The translations under genes were made by a program, and so were the position numbers. A stretch of DNA of 64,000 nucleotides from JAJEAO01 sp963667635 (GTDB lineage: Bacteria > Acidobacteriota > Vicinamibacteria > Marinacidobacterales > Marinacidobacteraceae). The notes under the pieces are model-generated. The model was not told the DNA's origin and made no database searches. It saw only the letters and a list, made by a program, of their open reading frames with translations. Below are positions 20,426-29,658 of this stretch, piece after piece. Every line of letters starts with the position of its first letter. The first letter of the stretch is position 1. Where the stretch lies: contig OZ246946.1 of assembly GCA_965232015.1 (NCBI GenBank), positions 124,001 through 188,000 on the forward strand, in the 5' to 3' direction.

Positions 20426-23400
20426 GTGTCCCTGTTCCTCCCCGCCCGTCCGGTCGCCGAAGTTCCCGCCGCCGAGCGGGACGTGATCCGCTTCTGGCGG
20501 GATCGCCGCATCTTCGAACGCTCGGTGGAGCGCCGGAAAGACGGTCGGCCCTGGGTCTGGCACGACGGGCCGCCGACCGCGAACGGGCGCCCGCACAACG
20601 GGCATGTCCTGACCCGGGTGTTCAAGGACGTCTTCCCCCGGTTCCAGACCATGCGCGGCCGCCGGGCCGAGCGGATCGCCGGCTGGGACACCCACGGCCT
20701 CCCGGTGGAAGTGGAGATCGAGAAGGAGCTCGGCATCCACGGGCGCGCCGGGATCGAGGCCTACGGGGTCGGCCGGTTCATCGAGCGTTGTCAGGCGAGC
20801 GTCTTCCGCTACATCCGCGACTGGGAGGAGATGACCGCCCGCATCGGGCACTGGGTGGACCTCGAACACGCCTACGTCACGTACCGCCGCAGCTACGTGG
20901 AGAGCGTCTGGTGGGCGCTTTCCGAGCTGCACCGCAAGGGGCTCCTCTACCGCGGCGAGAAGGTCGTGTGGTGGTGGGCGCAGGGCGGGACCGCGCTCTC
21001 GTCGGCCGAAGTGGGCCTCGGGTATCGCGAAGTCGAGGATCCCGCCGTCCATGTCGCCCTGCCGCTCGAGGATGAACCCGACCTCTCCCTGCTGGTGTGG
21101 ACCACGACCCCGTGGACCCTCCCGTCGAACCTCTACGCCGCCGTCCGTCCCGGCGCCGACTACGAGGAGGTCGAAGACCGCTCTCCGGACGGTCGGCCCC
21201 GCCGTCTGATCGTCGCCGCGGCGCGCCGCGAAGCCGTCGCCGCCGAGATCGGACGCCCGCTGGTTCCGATCCGGACTCTCCGGGGCGAGGAACTGGTGGG
21301 CCGACGCTATCGGCCGCCCTTCGACGACTACTGGAAGGTCTGGAGCGGGCTCGAGGGTCGTCTCGCCGACGGTTCCCGGGTCCCGGCGTTCTGGCGAATC
21401 CTGGCCGCTCCCTTCGTCGAGCTGGATCAGGGCACCGGACTGGTCCACGAGGCGCCCGCGTTCGGCGAGGTGGACCACGATCTCCATCGGGCCACGGTGG
21501 CCCCCTACGACAACGTCGACGAGATCCCGCTTCCGTGCGCCATCGGCCCCGACGGACGCTTCACTCCCGATGTCCCCTGGCTCGAGGGGCAGTGGGTCAA
21601 GGATGCCGACCGCGAGATCATCCGGCGCCTCCGCGACCGCGACCGGCTGCTCCACGTCGGGACGGTGCGTCACGAGTACCCGTTCTGCTGGCGCGCCGAC
21701 GAGGACCCGCTGATCCAGTACGCCCGACCGGCGTGGTTCATCCGGACCACCCGGCGAAAGGACGCGGCGCTTTCGAACAGCGGTGCGGTGCGGTGGCTAC
21801 CCGACCACATCCGGGAGGGCCGGTTCGGGGACTTCCTGCGGAACAACGTGGATTGGGCGCTCTCGCGCGAGCGCTTCTGGGGTACGCCGCTCAACGTGTG
21901 GATCAACGACGAGAGCGGCCGCATCGAAATGCCGTCGTCGGTCGCGGAGATCGAGGCGAAGAACCCCGACGCGTTCGCCGCCTTCCACGCCGAACGCGCC
22001 CGCCGACCGGAGCTGGCTGCCGATCTCATGGTCCACAAGCCGTGGGTGGACGAGGTCACCTGGCGGAATCCGGGTGAGCCCGGGGTGTACCGCCGGGCGC
22101 CCGAGGTCATTGACTGCTGGTTCGACTCCGGCGCGATGCCCTTCGCCCAATGGGGCTTCCCGCACCAGAACCGCGACCGGTTCCTCGCCGCCTTCCCCGC
22201 TGACTACATCACCGAGGCGATCGATCAGACCCGTGGGTGGTTCTACTCGCTCCTGATGATCTCGACGCTTCTGTTCGACGAGGACACCTGCGGCCGGCTC
22301 GGCATCGAGACGCCCGACTTCCCCCACCCGTATCGTTCCTGTCTCGTCCTCGGACACGTCACCGATCCCACCGGACGCAAGGAGTCGAAGTCGAGGGGGA
22401 ACTACACGCCTCCGGAAGAGACGCTGCGCGAGGCGGGCGCCGACGCCTTCCGCTGGTCGCTGCTGGGAAGCGCGGCCCCGTGGGCCAACAAGCGGCATTC
22501 GGTGGCGAACGTCCGCGCCGCCGCCCGCGAGTTCCCGCTCAAGCTGCGGAACGTCTATCAGTTCTTCACGATCTACGCCGCGATCGAGGGCTTCGACCCC
22601 CGGAGCGATCGGCCCCGGCCCCCGGCGGAGCGGGTTCCGCTGGACCGGTGGATCCTGTCGTACCTCGAGGAGACGACCGTCGAGGTCACCGGCCACCTCG
22701 AAAACCTCCGCGCCTTCGAGGCGGCGCGGGGGCTGTCCGCCTTCGCCGAGTCCCTCTCCAACTGGTGGGTCCGGCGCAGCCGACGCCGCTTCTGGGGCGG
22801 CGACGACGCCGCGGCCACCGCGGACGCCTACCGGACGCTCTATGACACGCTCGTGCGCCTGTCGCGACTCGCGGCGCCGTTCACCCCGTTCCTCGCGGAG
22901 GAGATCCACCGGAACCTGGTGGCGCGCCCGTTCCCGGACTCCGAGCCCGAGAGCGTCCATCTGGCCGACTGGCCGACGCCGGTCTTCCCCCTCGATGTCG
23001 AGCTGAACGAGGCGATGGCGCTGGTTCGGGAGGCGGCGTCGCTCGGCCTCCGCCTTCGCAAGGAGAACGGGATCCGGGTCCGGCAACCGCTCGCGTCCGC
23101 GGAGATCGCCTCCGCCGGCGCCGCGCTTCGCCGGCGTCTCGCCGCCCACCGCGACCTCCTCGCCGACGAGCTCAACGTCCGCGCGGTACGTTTCTCCGAC
23201 GATCCCGAGGCCGACATGGACGTCGTGGTCAAGCCGGACTTCCGGCGGCTGGGGCCGCGTCTCGGAAAGCGGATGCGCGCGGTCCAGCGGGCGCTCGCGG
23301 CGCTCCCGGGCCGGGAGGTGCGGGACCGGGTGCGGGAGTCGGGAAGGCTGGACCTCGAGGTCCGAGGCGGCGCGGTGCGGCTCGCGCCGGAAGATCTCGT

Positions 23401-23785
23401 GATCGAGACCCGGACGACCCGCCGCGCCGGAGCTGCCCGCGCGCTCGGCGCCGGCGGCCGGATCGCGGTCTCGCTCGATACCGGGCTCACCCCGGACCTG
23501 TGTCGCGAGGGGCGCTACCGCGAGCTGCTGAATCGGGTTCAGGTGTTTCGCAAGGATCTCGACCTCCCCTACACCGCGCGGGTTCGCGTCTTCCTCGAAG
23601 GGGGCGCCGGTCCCGACTCGCTCCTCGCCCTCGCCCGCGAGCGGGAGGCCCATTTCCGCGCCGAGACGCTGGCGGTGGCTCCGGCCCCGCTCGAGGGCGC
23701 GCCACCGGAGGGCGTTCCCCGCCGCCAGATCCATGTGGAAGGCGAGACCGCGTGGCTCGGGCTGGAGGTTGCGTCGCGGGAGTGA
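20426..23785 (+). CDS. ileS: Isoleucine--tRNA ligase
   Basis: This class I synthetase charges tRNA-Ile. The catalytic HIGH-type motif is GRPHNGHVL (about residues 54-62) within PPTANGRPHNGHV, and the KMSKS loop is RKESKSRGNY (about 650-659). Ile-specific landmarks include GWDTHGLPVEVE and DQTRGWFYSLLMISTLLF; the CP1 editing domain lies between, and an anticodon-binding domain follows. Length is 1119 aa. GTG 20426 is chosen because an upstream in-frame ATG at 20360 would lie inside tRNA-Glu. The HNGH and KESKS variants occur in the long, eukaryote-like IleRS group. gmk follows after 18 bases. Confidence 0.94.
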   Translation: MSLFLPARPVAEVPAAERDVIRFWRDRRIFERSVERRKDGRPWVWHDGPPTANGRPHNGHVLTRVFKDVFPRFQTMRGRRAERIAGWDTHGLPVEVEIEKELGIHGRAGIEAYGVGRFIERCQASVFRYIRDWEEMTARIGHWVDLEHAYVTYRRSYVESVWWALSELHRKGLLYRGEKVVWWWAQGGTALSSAEVGLGYREVEDPAVHVALPLEDEPDLSLLVWTTTPWTLPSNLYAAVRPGADYEEVEDRSPDGRPRRLIVAAARREAVAAEIGRPLVPIRTLRGEELVGRRYRPPFDDYWKVWSGLEGRLADGSRVPAFWRILAAPFVELDQGTGLVHEAPAFGEVDHDLHRATVAPYDNVDEIPLPCAIGPDGRFTPDVPWLEGQWVKDADREIIRRLRDRDRLLHVGTVRHEYPFCWRADEDPLIQYARPAWFIRTTRRKDAALSNSGAVRWLPDHIREGRFGDFLRNNVDWALSRERFWGTPLNVWINDESGRIEMPSSVAEIEAKNPDAFAAFHAERARRPELAADLMVHKPWVDEVTWRNPGEPGVYRRAPEVIDCWFDSGAMPFAQWGFPHQNRDRFLAAFPADYITEAIDQTRGWFYSLLMISTLLFDEDTCGRLGIETPDFPHPYRSCLVLGHVTDPTGRKESKSRGNYTPPEETLREAGADAFRWSLLGSAAPWANKRHSVANVRAAAREFPLKLRNVYQFFTIYAAIEGFDPRSDRPRPPAERVPLDRWILSYLEETTVEVTGHLENLRAFEAARGLSAFAESLSNWWVRRSRRRFWGGDDAAATADAYRTLYDTLVRLSRLAAPFTPFLAEEIHRNLVARPFPDSEPESVHLADWPTPVFPLDVELNEAMALVREAASLGLRLRKENGIRVRQPLASAEIASAGAALRRRLAAHRDLLADELNVRAVRFSDDPEADMDVVVKPDFRRLGPRLGKRMRAVQRALAALPGREVRDRVRESGRLDLEVRGGAVRLAPEDLVIETRTTRRAGAARALGAGGRIAVSLDTGLTPDLCREGRYRELLNRVQVFRKDLDLPYTARVRVFLEGGAGPDSLLALAREREAHFRAETLAVAPAPLEGAPPEGVPRRQIHVEGETAWLGLEVASRE

Positions 23786-23803
23786 CCGGGAGATTCTGAT
23801 TCG

Positions 23804-24364
23804 GTGGCCCGGCTCTTCGTCGTCTCCGGCCCCTCCGGGGTCGGAAAATCCACGTTGCTCCGCCGGCTCGTCGCCGAAGTGCCCGGCCTCTCGTTCGTGA
23901 TCTCGCACACCACCCGGCCGAAGCGCGCCGGGGAGGTCGAGGGCCGCGACTACCACTTCGTCTCCGAGGCCGAGTTCGACGCGCTGATCGAGGACGACGC
24001 CTTCGTCGAATGGGCGGTCGTCCACGCGAACCGCTACGGGACCTCCCGGTCGGCCCTCGCCGCGGGCGGACCGCACGATGACCTGCTCATCGAAGTGGAT
24101 GTCCAGGGCGCCGAGGCCCTTCAACGAGAAGTCCCCGCGGCGGTCTCGATCTTCATCGCACCTCCCGATTTCACCGACCTCGAGGCCCGCCTGACCGGCC
24201 GCGGCCGCGAGTCAGCCGAGGAAGTGCGGCGCCGGCTCTCTACCGCCCGCCGCGAGCTGCCCCGCGCGGACGCCTACGACCATGTGGTCGTGAACCGGAG
24301 GGTGGAGGAGACCGTCGGGCAGCTCAAGGCGCTGGTGCTCGACATCCGGGGGACGACGCGGTGA
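23804..24364 (+). CDS. gmk: Guanylate kinase
   Basis: This kinase converts GMP to GDP. The P-loop GPSGVGKST is at residues 9-17. The GMP-binding segments SHTTRPKRAGEVEGRDYHF and EWAVVHANRYGTS, and the lid-type RLTGRGRESAEEVRRRL, are all present. At 186 aa it is slightly short (typically ~200). The GTG start lies just before the conserved RLFVVSGPSG. Its TGA overlaps the GTG of the following aminotransferase (GTGA). Confidence 0.95.
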   Translation: MARLFVVSGPSGVGKSTLLRRLVAEVPGLSFVISHTTRPKRAGEVEGRDYHFVSEAEFDALIEDDAFVEWAVVHANRYGTSRSALAAGGPHDDLLIEVDVQGAEALQREVPAAVSIFIAPPDFTDLEARLTGRGRESAEEVRRRLSTARRELPRADAYDHVVVNRRVEETVGQLKALVLDIRGTTR

Positions 24365-25590
24365 CGGGCGGGCTGCCCCGGTTTTCGGCCGCGGCCGCGC
24401 GGATCGCGGGCGAGGATGCCGTCGTCCAGATCCTGCGGCTCGCCGAGCGCCCCGGGGTCATCTCGCTCGCCGGGGGCCTGCCGGACCCGGCCGTGTTCCA
24501 GGTCGAGGAGACGCGGGCGGCGATGGAGCGGGTGCTCGGAGAGCATGCGCCGGAAGCGCTCAGCTACTCCCCGAATCCGGGCGTCACCGCGCTCCGGGAG
24601 CTCGTCGCGGCGCGGATGAAGGAGCGCGAGGGGATCCCGACGCACCCCGACGAAGTGCTCGTCGTGAGCGGCGGCGTGGAAGGGATCCGGCACACCCTGA
24701 ACGGGCTGTGCGATCCGGGCGATCCGCTGCTCGTCGAGGATCCGACCTACCTCGCCACCCTCCACATCGCCCGGGAGCTCGGCCTTCGCCCGATCCCGGT
24801 TGCGAGTGACGAGGAGGGCCCGATTCCGGAAGCCCTCGACGAGGCCTGCGCCCGCCTCTCCGGCGAGGGCGCCGCCGCCCGCCTCCTCTACGCCAACCCC
24901 ACGTTCTCGAATCCAACCGGCCGCACCTGGAGCCGGGAGCGCCGGGTGCGGATCCTCGAAGTCTGCGAACGGCGCGACGTCTTCGTGGTGGAGGACCACG
25001 CCTACGCCGAGCTTCGCTACGACGGGACACCGGTCCCCGCGCTGAAGGCGATCGCCCCCGAGCGGGTCATCTTCGTCCACACCTTCTCCAAGATCTTCGG
25101 CCCCGGCCTCCGGCTGGGGTGGGTGGCGGCGGATCCGGCGCTCGTCGCCCGTTTCGGCCTGCTGAAGCTGGGCTCGGATCAGTGCTCGGGCGCCCTCGTG
25201 CAGCGCCTTGCGATCGCCTACGCCGAGTCGGGCGCCCTCGACCGGCAGGTGCGTCGCTCCCGCGATCTCTACCGCGACAAGCGCGACGCCATGCTCGCCG
25301 CTCTCGCATCGCGTGGGGACAACGGCTCGTCGCTCGGCCCGCCCGCGGTCCGGCCCGACGGCGGCTTCTTCCTGTGGCTCGAAACGGGCGTGGACACCGA
25401 GCTCCTGCTCCCGCGCGCGATCGAGCGCCACCGCGTCGCCTTCGTCGCCGGCGCTCCCTTCTTCGCCCACCCGGACTCGCCCCCCGCCCGCACTCCGCTG
25501 CGCCTCTCGTTCAGTCACGTCCCCGCGGCGGACATCCCGGAGGCCATCCGCCGGCTGGACGCCGCGTTCCGGGACGCCGAACCGACCTGA
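24361..25590 (+). CDS. PLP-dependent aminotransferase, class I/II (2-aminoadipate transaminase-like)
   Basis: The 409-residue fold-type I enzyme has the N-terminal substrate loop VISLAGGLPDPAVF, the cofactor segment LYANPTFSNPTGRTWS, the VVEDHAYAELRYDG segment, and the PLP-lysine in HTFSKIFGPGLRLGW (Lys ~244). The loop and PLP sites resemble LysN/2-aminoadipate and multi-substrate aminotransferases rather than AspC, so the physiological substrate is uncertain. The start overlaps the gmk stop. A C-terminal Arg in RLSFSHV may bind the substrate carboxylate. Confidence 0.88.
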   Translation: MTGGLPRFSAAAARIAGEDAVVQILRLAERPGVISLAGGLPDPAVFQVEETRAAMERVLGEHAPEALSYSPNPGVTALRELVAARMKEREGIPTHPDEVLVVSGGVEGIRHTLNGLCDPGDPLLVEDPTYLATLHIARELGLRPIPVASDEEGPIPEALDEACARLSGEGAAARLLYANPTFSNPTGRTWSRERRVRILEVCERRDVFVVEDHAYAELRYDGTPVPALKAIAPERVIFVHTFSKIFGPGLRLGWVAADPALVARFGLLKLGSDQCSGALVQRLAIAYAESGALDRQVRRSRDLYRDKRDAMLAALASRGDNGSSLGPPAVRPDGGFFLWLETGVDTELLLPRAIERHRVAFVAGAPFFAHPDSPPARTPLRLSFSHVPAADIPEAIRRLDAAFRDAEPT

Positions 25591-25638
25591 ACCTCGCCGC
25601 GGCTAACTCCCCGCGCGGCGGTGCGATACTGCGGGCGG

Positions 25639-27285
25639 ATGCGCTTCTTCAACACGTCGGGTCCGGTGGTCCCGGCGGATCACTACTTCATCCCCCCGCT
25701 CGCCCGACTCGATCTGGACGACGTCTCGAGACTGATCCGCCAGAAGCGCTACTTCCTTCTCCACGCTCCGCGGCAGACCGGGAAGACCTCGGTGCTCCTC
25801 ACGCTGCGCGACCTGTTGAACCGGGAGGGTGAGGTCCGCTGCGTGTACGCGAACCTCGAGGGCGCGCAGACGGCCCGCGAGAACATCGGCGAGGCGATGC
25901 GCACGCTACTCAGCGTGCTCGCCGAGGAGGCGGAGGCCGCGCTCGGGGATCACTCGCTGCCCGATCTGTGGTCGGGCGTGCTGGACTTCTCCGGTCCGCA
26001 CGACGCGCTCCGGACGGCGCTGGTCCGCTGGTCGGCAGCCGGGCCGAAGCCGCTGGTTCTGCTTCTCGACGAGGTGGACGCGCTGGTTGGGGACAGCCTG
26101 ATCTCGGTGCTGCGGCAGTTGCGCTCGGGCTATCCGAAGCGCCCGGAGCGTTTTCCGTCGAGCGTGGTGCTTTGCGGGGTGCGGGACGTGCGGGACTACC
26201 GGATCCACTCCTCCTCGGAGAAGGCCGTCATCACCGGAGGGAGTGCCGGCGCGCCGGACTCCAGTCCGGCACGGGACTCCAGTCCGGCACGGGACTCCAG
26301 TGAGGAATCATGGGGCCTCGTCCCCTTCAATATCAGCGCCGCGTCGCTCCGGCTCGGGGACTTCGGCGAGGAAGAAGTGCGGGCGCTGCTCGGGCAGCAC
26401 ACCGGGGACACCGGCCAGGTGTTCACCGAGGGGGCGCTCCAGGCAGTGTGGGAAGAGACGCGGGGACAGCCGTGGCTGGTGAACGCCCTGGCCGATGAGG
26501 TGACTTCGCGGAAGCGGGACCCGGCGCTCTCCATCGGGCGGGCGGACGTGATGGAGGCGCGGGAGGCGCTGATCCTTCGGCGGGACACGCATCTCGACCA
26601 GCTCGCCGACAAGCTGCGGGAGGACCGGGTGCGCCGCGTCGTCGAGCCCATCCTGACCGGAGCCTCTCCCGGCGGCGTTCCTCCCGCCGACCTGGAGTAC
26701 ACCCGGGACCTCGGGCTGGTCACGACCTCGGGAGGCCAGATCGCGGTGGCGAACCCGATCTACGCCGAAGTGATCCCGCGGGAGCTGACCTGGGCGACGC
26801 AGATGAGCATCGCGCTGAAGCCCGCGTGGTACTTGCGGGAGGACGGGTCGCTCGACATGGCCGCCCTTCTTGAGGGGTTCCAGCGTTTCTTCCGGAAAAA
26901 CGCGGAGCACTGGGTGGAGCGGTTCGAGTATCGGGAGGCGGGGCCGCAGCTCCTCTTGCAGGCGTATCTGCAGCGAGTCGTGAACAGCGGCGGTCGGATC
27001 GAGCGGGAGCACGGCCTGGGGCGAGGCCGGGCCGATCTGGTGGTGTGCTGGCCGGCGAACGGTTTGGAGGAGAAGACGGTGGTGGAGTGCAAGCTGCTGC
27101 GGGGAGGTCGGGAGCGGACGATCCGGGAGGGGCTGCGACAGACCCGGGCGTACATGGACCGGGCGGGGAGCGGGGCGGGGCACCTGGTGGTGTTCGACCG
27201 GCGGGAGGGTCGGAGCTGGGAGGAGCGGATCTTCCGACGGGAGGAAGAAGCGGACGCCTCGGTCGTCACCGTCTGGGGGATGTAG
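25639..27285 (+). CDS. AAA-like ATPase with C-terminal PD-(D/E)XK nuclease-type domain, carrying a repeat insertion
   Basis: Walker A LHAPRQTGKTS is at about residues 42-52 and Walker B LVLLLDEVDALVG at about 139-151. A helical middle domain follows, and a C-terminal nuclease-type site has GRADLVVCW (Asp ~465) and VVECKLL (E-x-K ~481-484). Family members I recall read ITGGSAFNI without a break; here residues 204-229 (GAPDSSPARDSSPARDSSEE...) are extra and encoded by a palindromic repeat. The frame is kept, so a longer protein is probably made. ATG 25639 begins the conserved MRFFNTSGPV. Function is unknown; a defence or DNA-processing role is a guess. Confidence 0.85.
   Translation: MRFFNTSGPVVPADHYFIPPLARLDLDDVSRLIRQKRYFLLHAPRQTGKTSVLLTLRDLLNREGEVRCVYANLEGAQTARENIGEAMRTLLSVLAEEAEAALGDHSLPDLWSGVLDFSGPHDALRTALVRWSAAGPKPLVLLLDEVDALVGDSLISVLRQLRSGYPKRPERFPSSVVLCGVRDVRDYRIHSSSEKAVITGGSAGAPDSSPARDSSPARDSSEESWGLVPFNISAASLRLGDFGEEEVRALLGQHTGDTGQVFTEGALQAVWEETRGQPWLVNALADEVTSRKRDPALSIGRADVMEAREALILRRDTHLDQLADKLREDRVRRVVEPILTGASPGGVPPADLEYTRDLGLVTTSGGQIAVANPIYAEVIPRELTWATQMSIALKPAWYLREDGSLDMAALLEGFQRFFRKNAEHWVERFEYREAGPQLLLQAYLQRVVNSGGRIEREHGLGRGRADLVVCWPANGLEEKTVVECKLLRGGRERTIREGLRQTRAYMDRAGSGAGHLVVFDRREGRSWEERIFRREEEADASVVTVWGM
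26248..26325 (+). repeat. Palindrome family B inserted in frame in an ATPase gene
   Basis: Seventy-eight bases (26 codons) interrupt the ITGGSA/FNIS junction of the ATPase. They contain an 18-bp unit, GACTCCAGTCCGGCACGG, at 26257-26274 and 26275-26292, plus a half copy to 26301. The GCCGGACTCCAGTCCGGC core can form an 8-bp hairpin. The length is a multiple of three and no stop is introduced. Confidence 0.8.
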
Positions 27286-27462
27286 GGCTTCCGGGACCAG
27301 TGGTGTTCCTGGTGGATGTAGGGCTACTGGGACCGCGCCCCGCCCAGCCGACGGGAACCGTCTCGATTCCGAACCGTGCGCGGGGTTCCTTCCGTCGTTC
27401 CTGACCGGCCCTGTTCATGGTGGAGGCAAGCCTGGACGATGAAGTCACGACGACGCGCCTGA

Positions 27463-29631
27463 ACCCAAGTTAGTCATTCTGTGAACACGTGGTGCCATAA
27501 CCATATGACCTGACTTCCGTTACAAGACAGGCGAGTGCCCACAGGGGCACTACAAGGATCGCCCTACCGCGCCGCCGCTTCGACGTGCCGGCGGCGATAC
27601 AGACCGGGACGCACTCCCATCAACCGTCCCACCTCCGCCAGCTCCGCCCCCACCCGGACATCCTGCCGGTTCACGATCAGCGACCCGTCCTCCGTCCGCA
27701 TCGTCGTCGTCACCCGCCCCCACGGCCGCAGACGATCCCGCAGCGTGCTCCAGCTCGACCGGATTCCCGCCGCCCGCAGCCGCGTCCGGATCAGTCGCAC
27801 CGCGTGATACGCCAGCAACGCAATGAACAGGTGCGCCGCGATCCGCGCATCCTTCCGATGCCAGATCGGCCGCAGCCCCAGATCCACCTTCAACGACCGG
27901 AACGTCGCCTCCACCCCCGTGAGCCGCCAGTAGGTCCGCAACACCTTCTCCAGCTCCCAGTCCCGGTGGCTGGTCCGCAGCAGATACGCCCCCGCGCTCG
28001 CGTCCGCCTCCTCGTACTTCTCACGCCGATTCCACTTCACCGCTGTCGCGTTCGGCCCCTTCCCCTTCTCCACCTTCACCTCGTACTGCCTCCCCACCCG
28101 CGCAAAGCGCTCCTTCAGCCGGCCTACCTTCTCCACTACCCGGTCGTGTCGCTTCATCCGATACCGGATCGTCAGCCCCTCGTGCAGCCGCGTCAGCTCC
28201 CCCTCATACCGCGCCCGGTAGCGCGCCAGCGCCGCTTCATCCGTCGCCTTCCGCCCCTCGCTCACCGCGCACAGCCGCAGCTCCCCCGACTCCTCGCCCA
28301 GCCGCCACGCCCGAACCTCGTGCCCCGCCGCCGTCCGCAGCTGCGCCTCCGGCTCTCCCTCCGGGGGAGCTGGCCGCTTCGACCGCGAGACCGTGATCCA
28401 GTCATATCCCTGCTCCCGCAACCAGCCCAGGTTCTCCTCGGTCGCGATCCCCGCGTCCATCACCACCGTCGGCCTCCTCTCCCCCTCCCGCAGGCCCCCC
28501 TCCAGCCGACGCACCGAACTCTCCAGCGTCGCTGGCTCCGACACGTTCCCCGGCAAAACCTCGAACTGCCTCACGAACCCCGCGCCGTCCAGCGCCAGCC
28601 CCAGCGTCACCAGCCGGCAGTCGCTCCGCTTCTGCTTCGACCGCCCGAACCGCAGCAGCTCTCCCTCCGTCGTCCGCCCTCCCGTGTGCCATGTGTTCGT
28701 GAGGTCATAGAACACGATCGCCTCCGGCTCCCCGAACAGGCTCCGCGCCCGCCCATACAGCCCCTCCTGAACCTCATGGCGACGCCGCCACAACGCGTCC
28801 CCGATCCGCAGCAGCTTCGTGTCCGACACCCCCAGCCCCCCGGCCAGCCCCAGCAGCTCCAGCGTCGCGCTCTCCTCCCGCAGCCAGCGCTCCGTCCCCA
28901 GCTCGCTCGTCGGATACAGCATCTTCGCCATCACCAGCGCCGTCGCGATCCGCGCGTCCCGTTCCGAGAACCCAACTCCCCGCAGCAGCTCCCCGAAGCC
29001 CAACTGCTCCAGCGCCGCCAGGCTCACCCGCTCCCCGCCCACGCTGCGCACCCCGCCCTCGTGGTCCAGCGTGTCCAGATCCACCGTCGCCCGCTTCGGC
29101 CCCGGCCCCTTCTCCAGCTCTTCCCCCCGGGCGCGCAGACGACGCACCAGACCCTCCGCCGCCCGCCGAACCTCCGGCTCCGGCTCGATCAGCGGCTGCT
29201 CCCCGTGGAACAGCCTCCGCGTCAACTGCGCAACTTCCCGCCACCGCTCCCGCGGCACGTCGTACCCCACTCCGAGGTTCAACAGCGTCCGCTGGCGAAC
29301 CTTGTCGCCGAACCGCTCGCTCTGGACCAGGCGATGGACGATGGACGAACCGGTCTTGCGGCGCACGCGGGTGGCCCGGATGAACATGAGCCAATCGTGT
29401 CGCATTGGCGGCTTCGAGTAAAGGAGTAAACGCCCACTCGCCAAAAACGTTGGCACTACATCGGGGGTTTGGCGCGGGGATCGGAGGAAAAGGCCACTCG
29501 ACCCCCCGAAATGGCCTTGGTTTGGGGCAAATCCGGGCTCTGCGGGCCACTTTGGAGCCGAAACCGCCCCGATTTCGCCTCAGCTCTCCGACGCCGGCCG
29601 CCGGCCAGACGGAAGAGTGACTAACTTGGGT
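27463..29631 (-). mobile_element. IS1634-like insertion sequence, about 2.17 kb
   Basis: The ends carry inverted repeats ACCCAAGTTAGTCATTCT (27463-27480) and AGAGTGACTAACTTGGGT (29614-29631), matching at 17 of 18 positions. One transposase gene occupies most of the interior on the minus strand. No convincing flanking target duplication is visible (CCTGA on the left, GAAGC on the right), so either an adjacent rearrangement occurred or the true outer edge differs by a few bases. The 177 bases between the ATPase gene and the left end hold no gene. Confidence 0.85.
27564..29405 (-). CDS. IS1634-family DDE transposase
   Basis: The start MRHDWLMFIRATRVRRKTGS and the VHRLVQSERFGDKVRQRTLLNLG region match IS1634 transposases. 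The DDE core shows FYDLTNTWHTGG (first Asp), TVVMDAGIATEENLGWL (second Asp) and a C-terminal VEATFRSLKVDLGLRPIWHR with the Glu of the YREK-like region, followed by AHLFIALLAYH. The length of ~613 aa is typical. The start is uncertain among ATGs at 29456, 29405 and 29387; 29405 is used. No frameshift is seen, so it may be active. Confidence 0.9.
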   Translation of the reverse strand: MRHDWLMFIRATRVRRKTGSSIVHRLVQSERFGDKVRQRTLLNLGVGYDVPRERWREVAQLTRRLFHGEQPLIEPEPEVRRAAEGLVRRLRARGEELEKGPGPKRATVDLDTLDHEGGVRSVGGERVSLAALEQLGFGELLRGVGFSERDARIATALVMAKMLYPTSELGTERWLREESATLELLGLAGGLGVSDTKLLRIGDALWRRRHEVQEGLYGRARSLFGEPEAIVFYDLTNTWHTGGRTTEGELLRFGRSKQKRSDCRLVTLGLALDGAGFVRQFEVLPGNVSEPATLESSVRRLEGGLREGERRPTVVMDAGIATEENLGWLREQGYDWITVSRSKRPAPPEGEPEAQLRTAAGHEVRAWRLGEESGELRLCAVSEGRKATDEAALARYRARYEGELTRLHEGLTIRYRMKRHDRVVEKVGRLKERFARVGRQYEVKVEKGKGPNATAVKWNRREKYEEADASAGAYLLRTSHRDWELEKVLRTYWRLTGVEATFRSLKVDLGLRPIWHRKDARIAAHLFIALLAYHAVRLIRTRLRAAGIRSSWSTLRDRLRPWGRVTTTMRTEDGSLIVNRQDVRVGAELAEVGRLMGVRPGLYRRRHVEAAAR

Positions 29632-29658
29632 GAAGCAGCCAGGTCTGCGGACGAGGCG

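Noticed and set aside
21797..24124. A 775-codon minus-strand ORF opposite ileS and gmk
   Set aside because: It is antisense to two clear enzymes with all catalytic motifs.
26257..26301. CRISPR array, because of short tandem repeats
   Set aside because: The 18-bp units are contiguous with no spacers and lie inside a coding sequence; no cas gene is present anywhere in the window.
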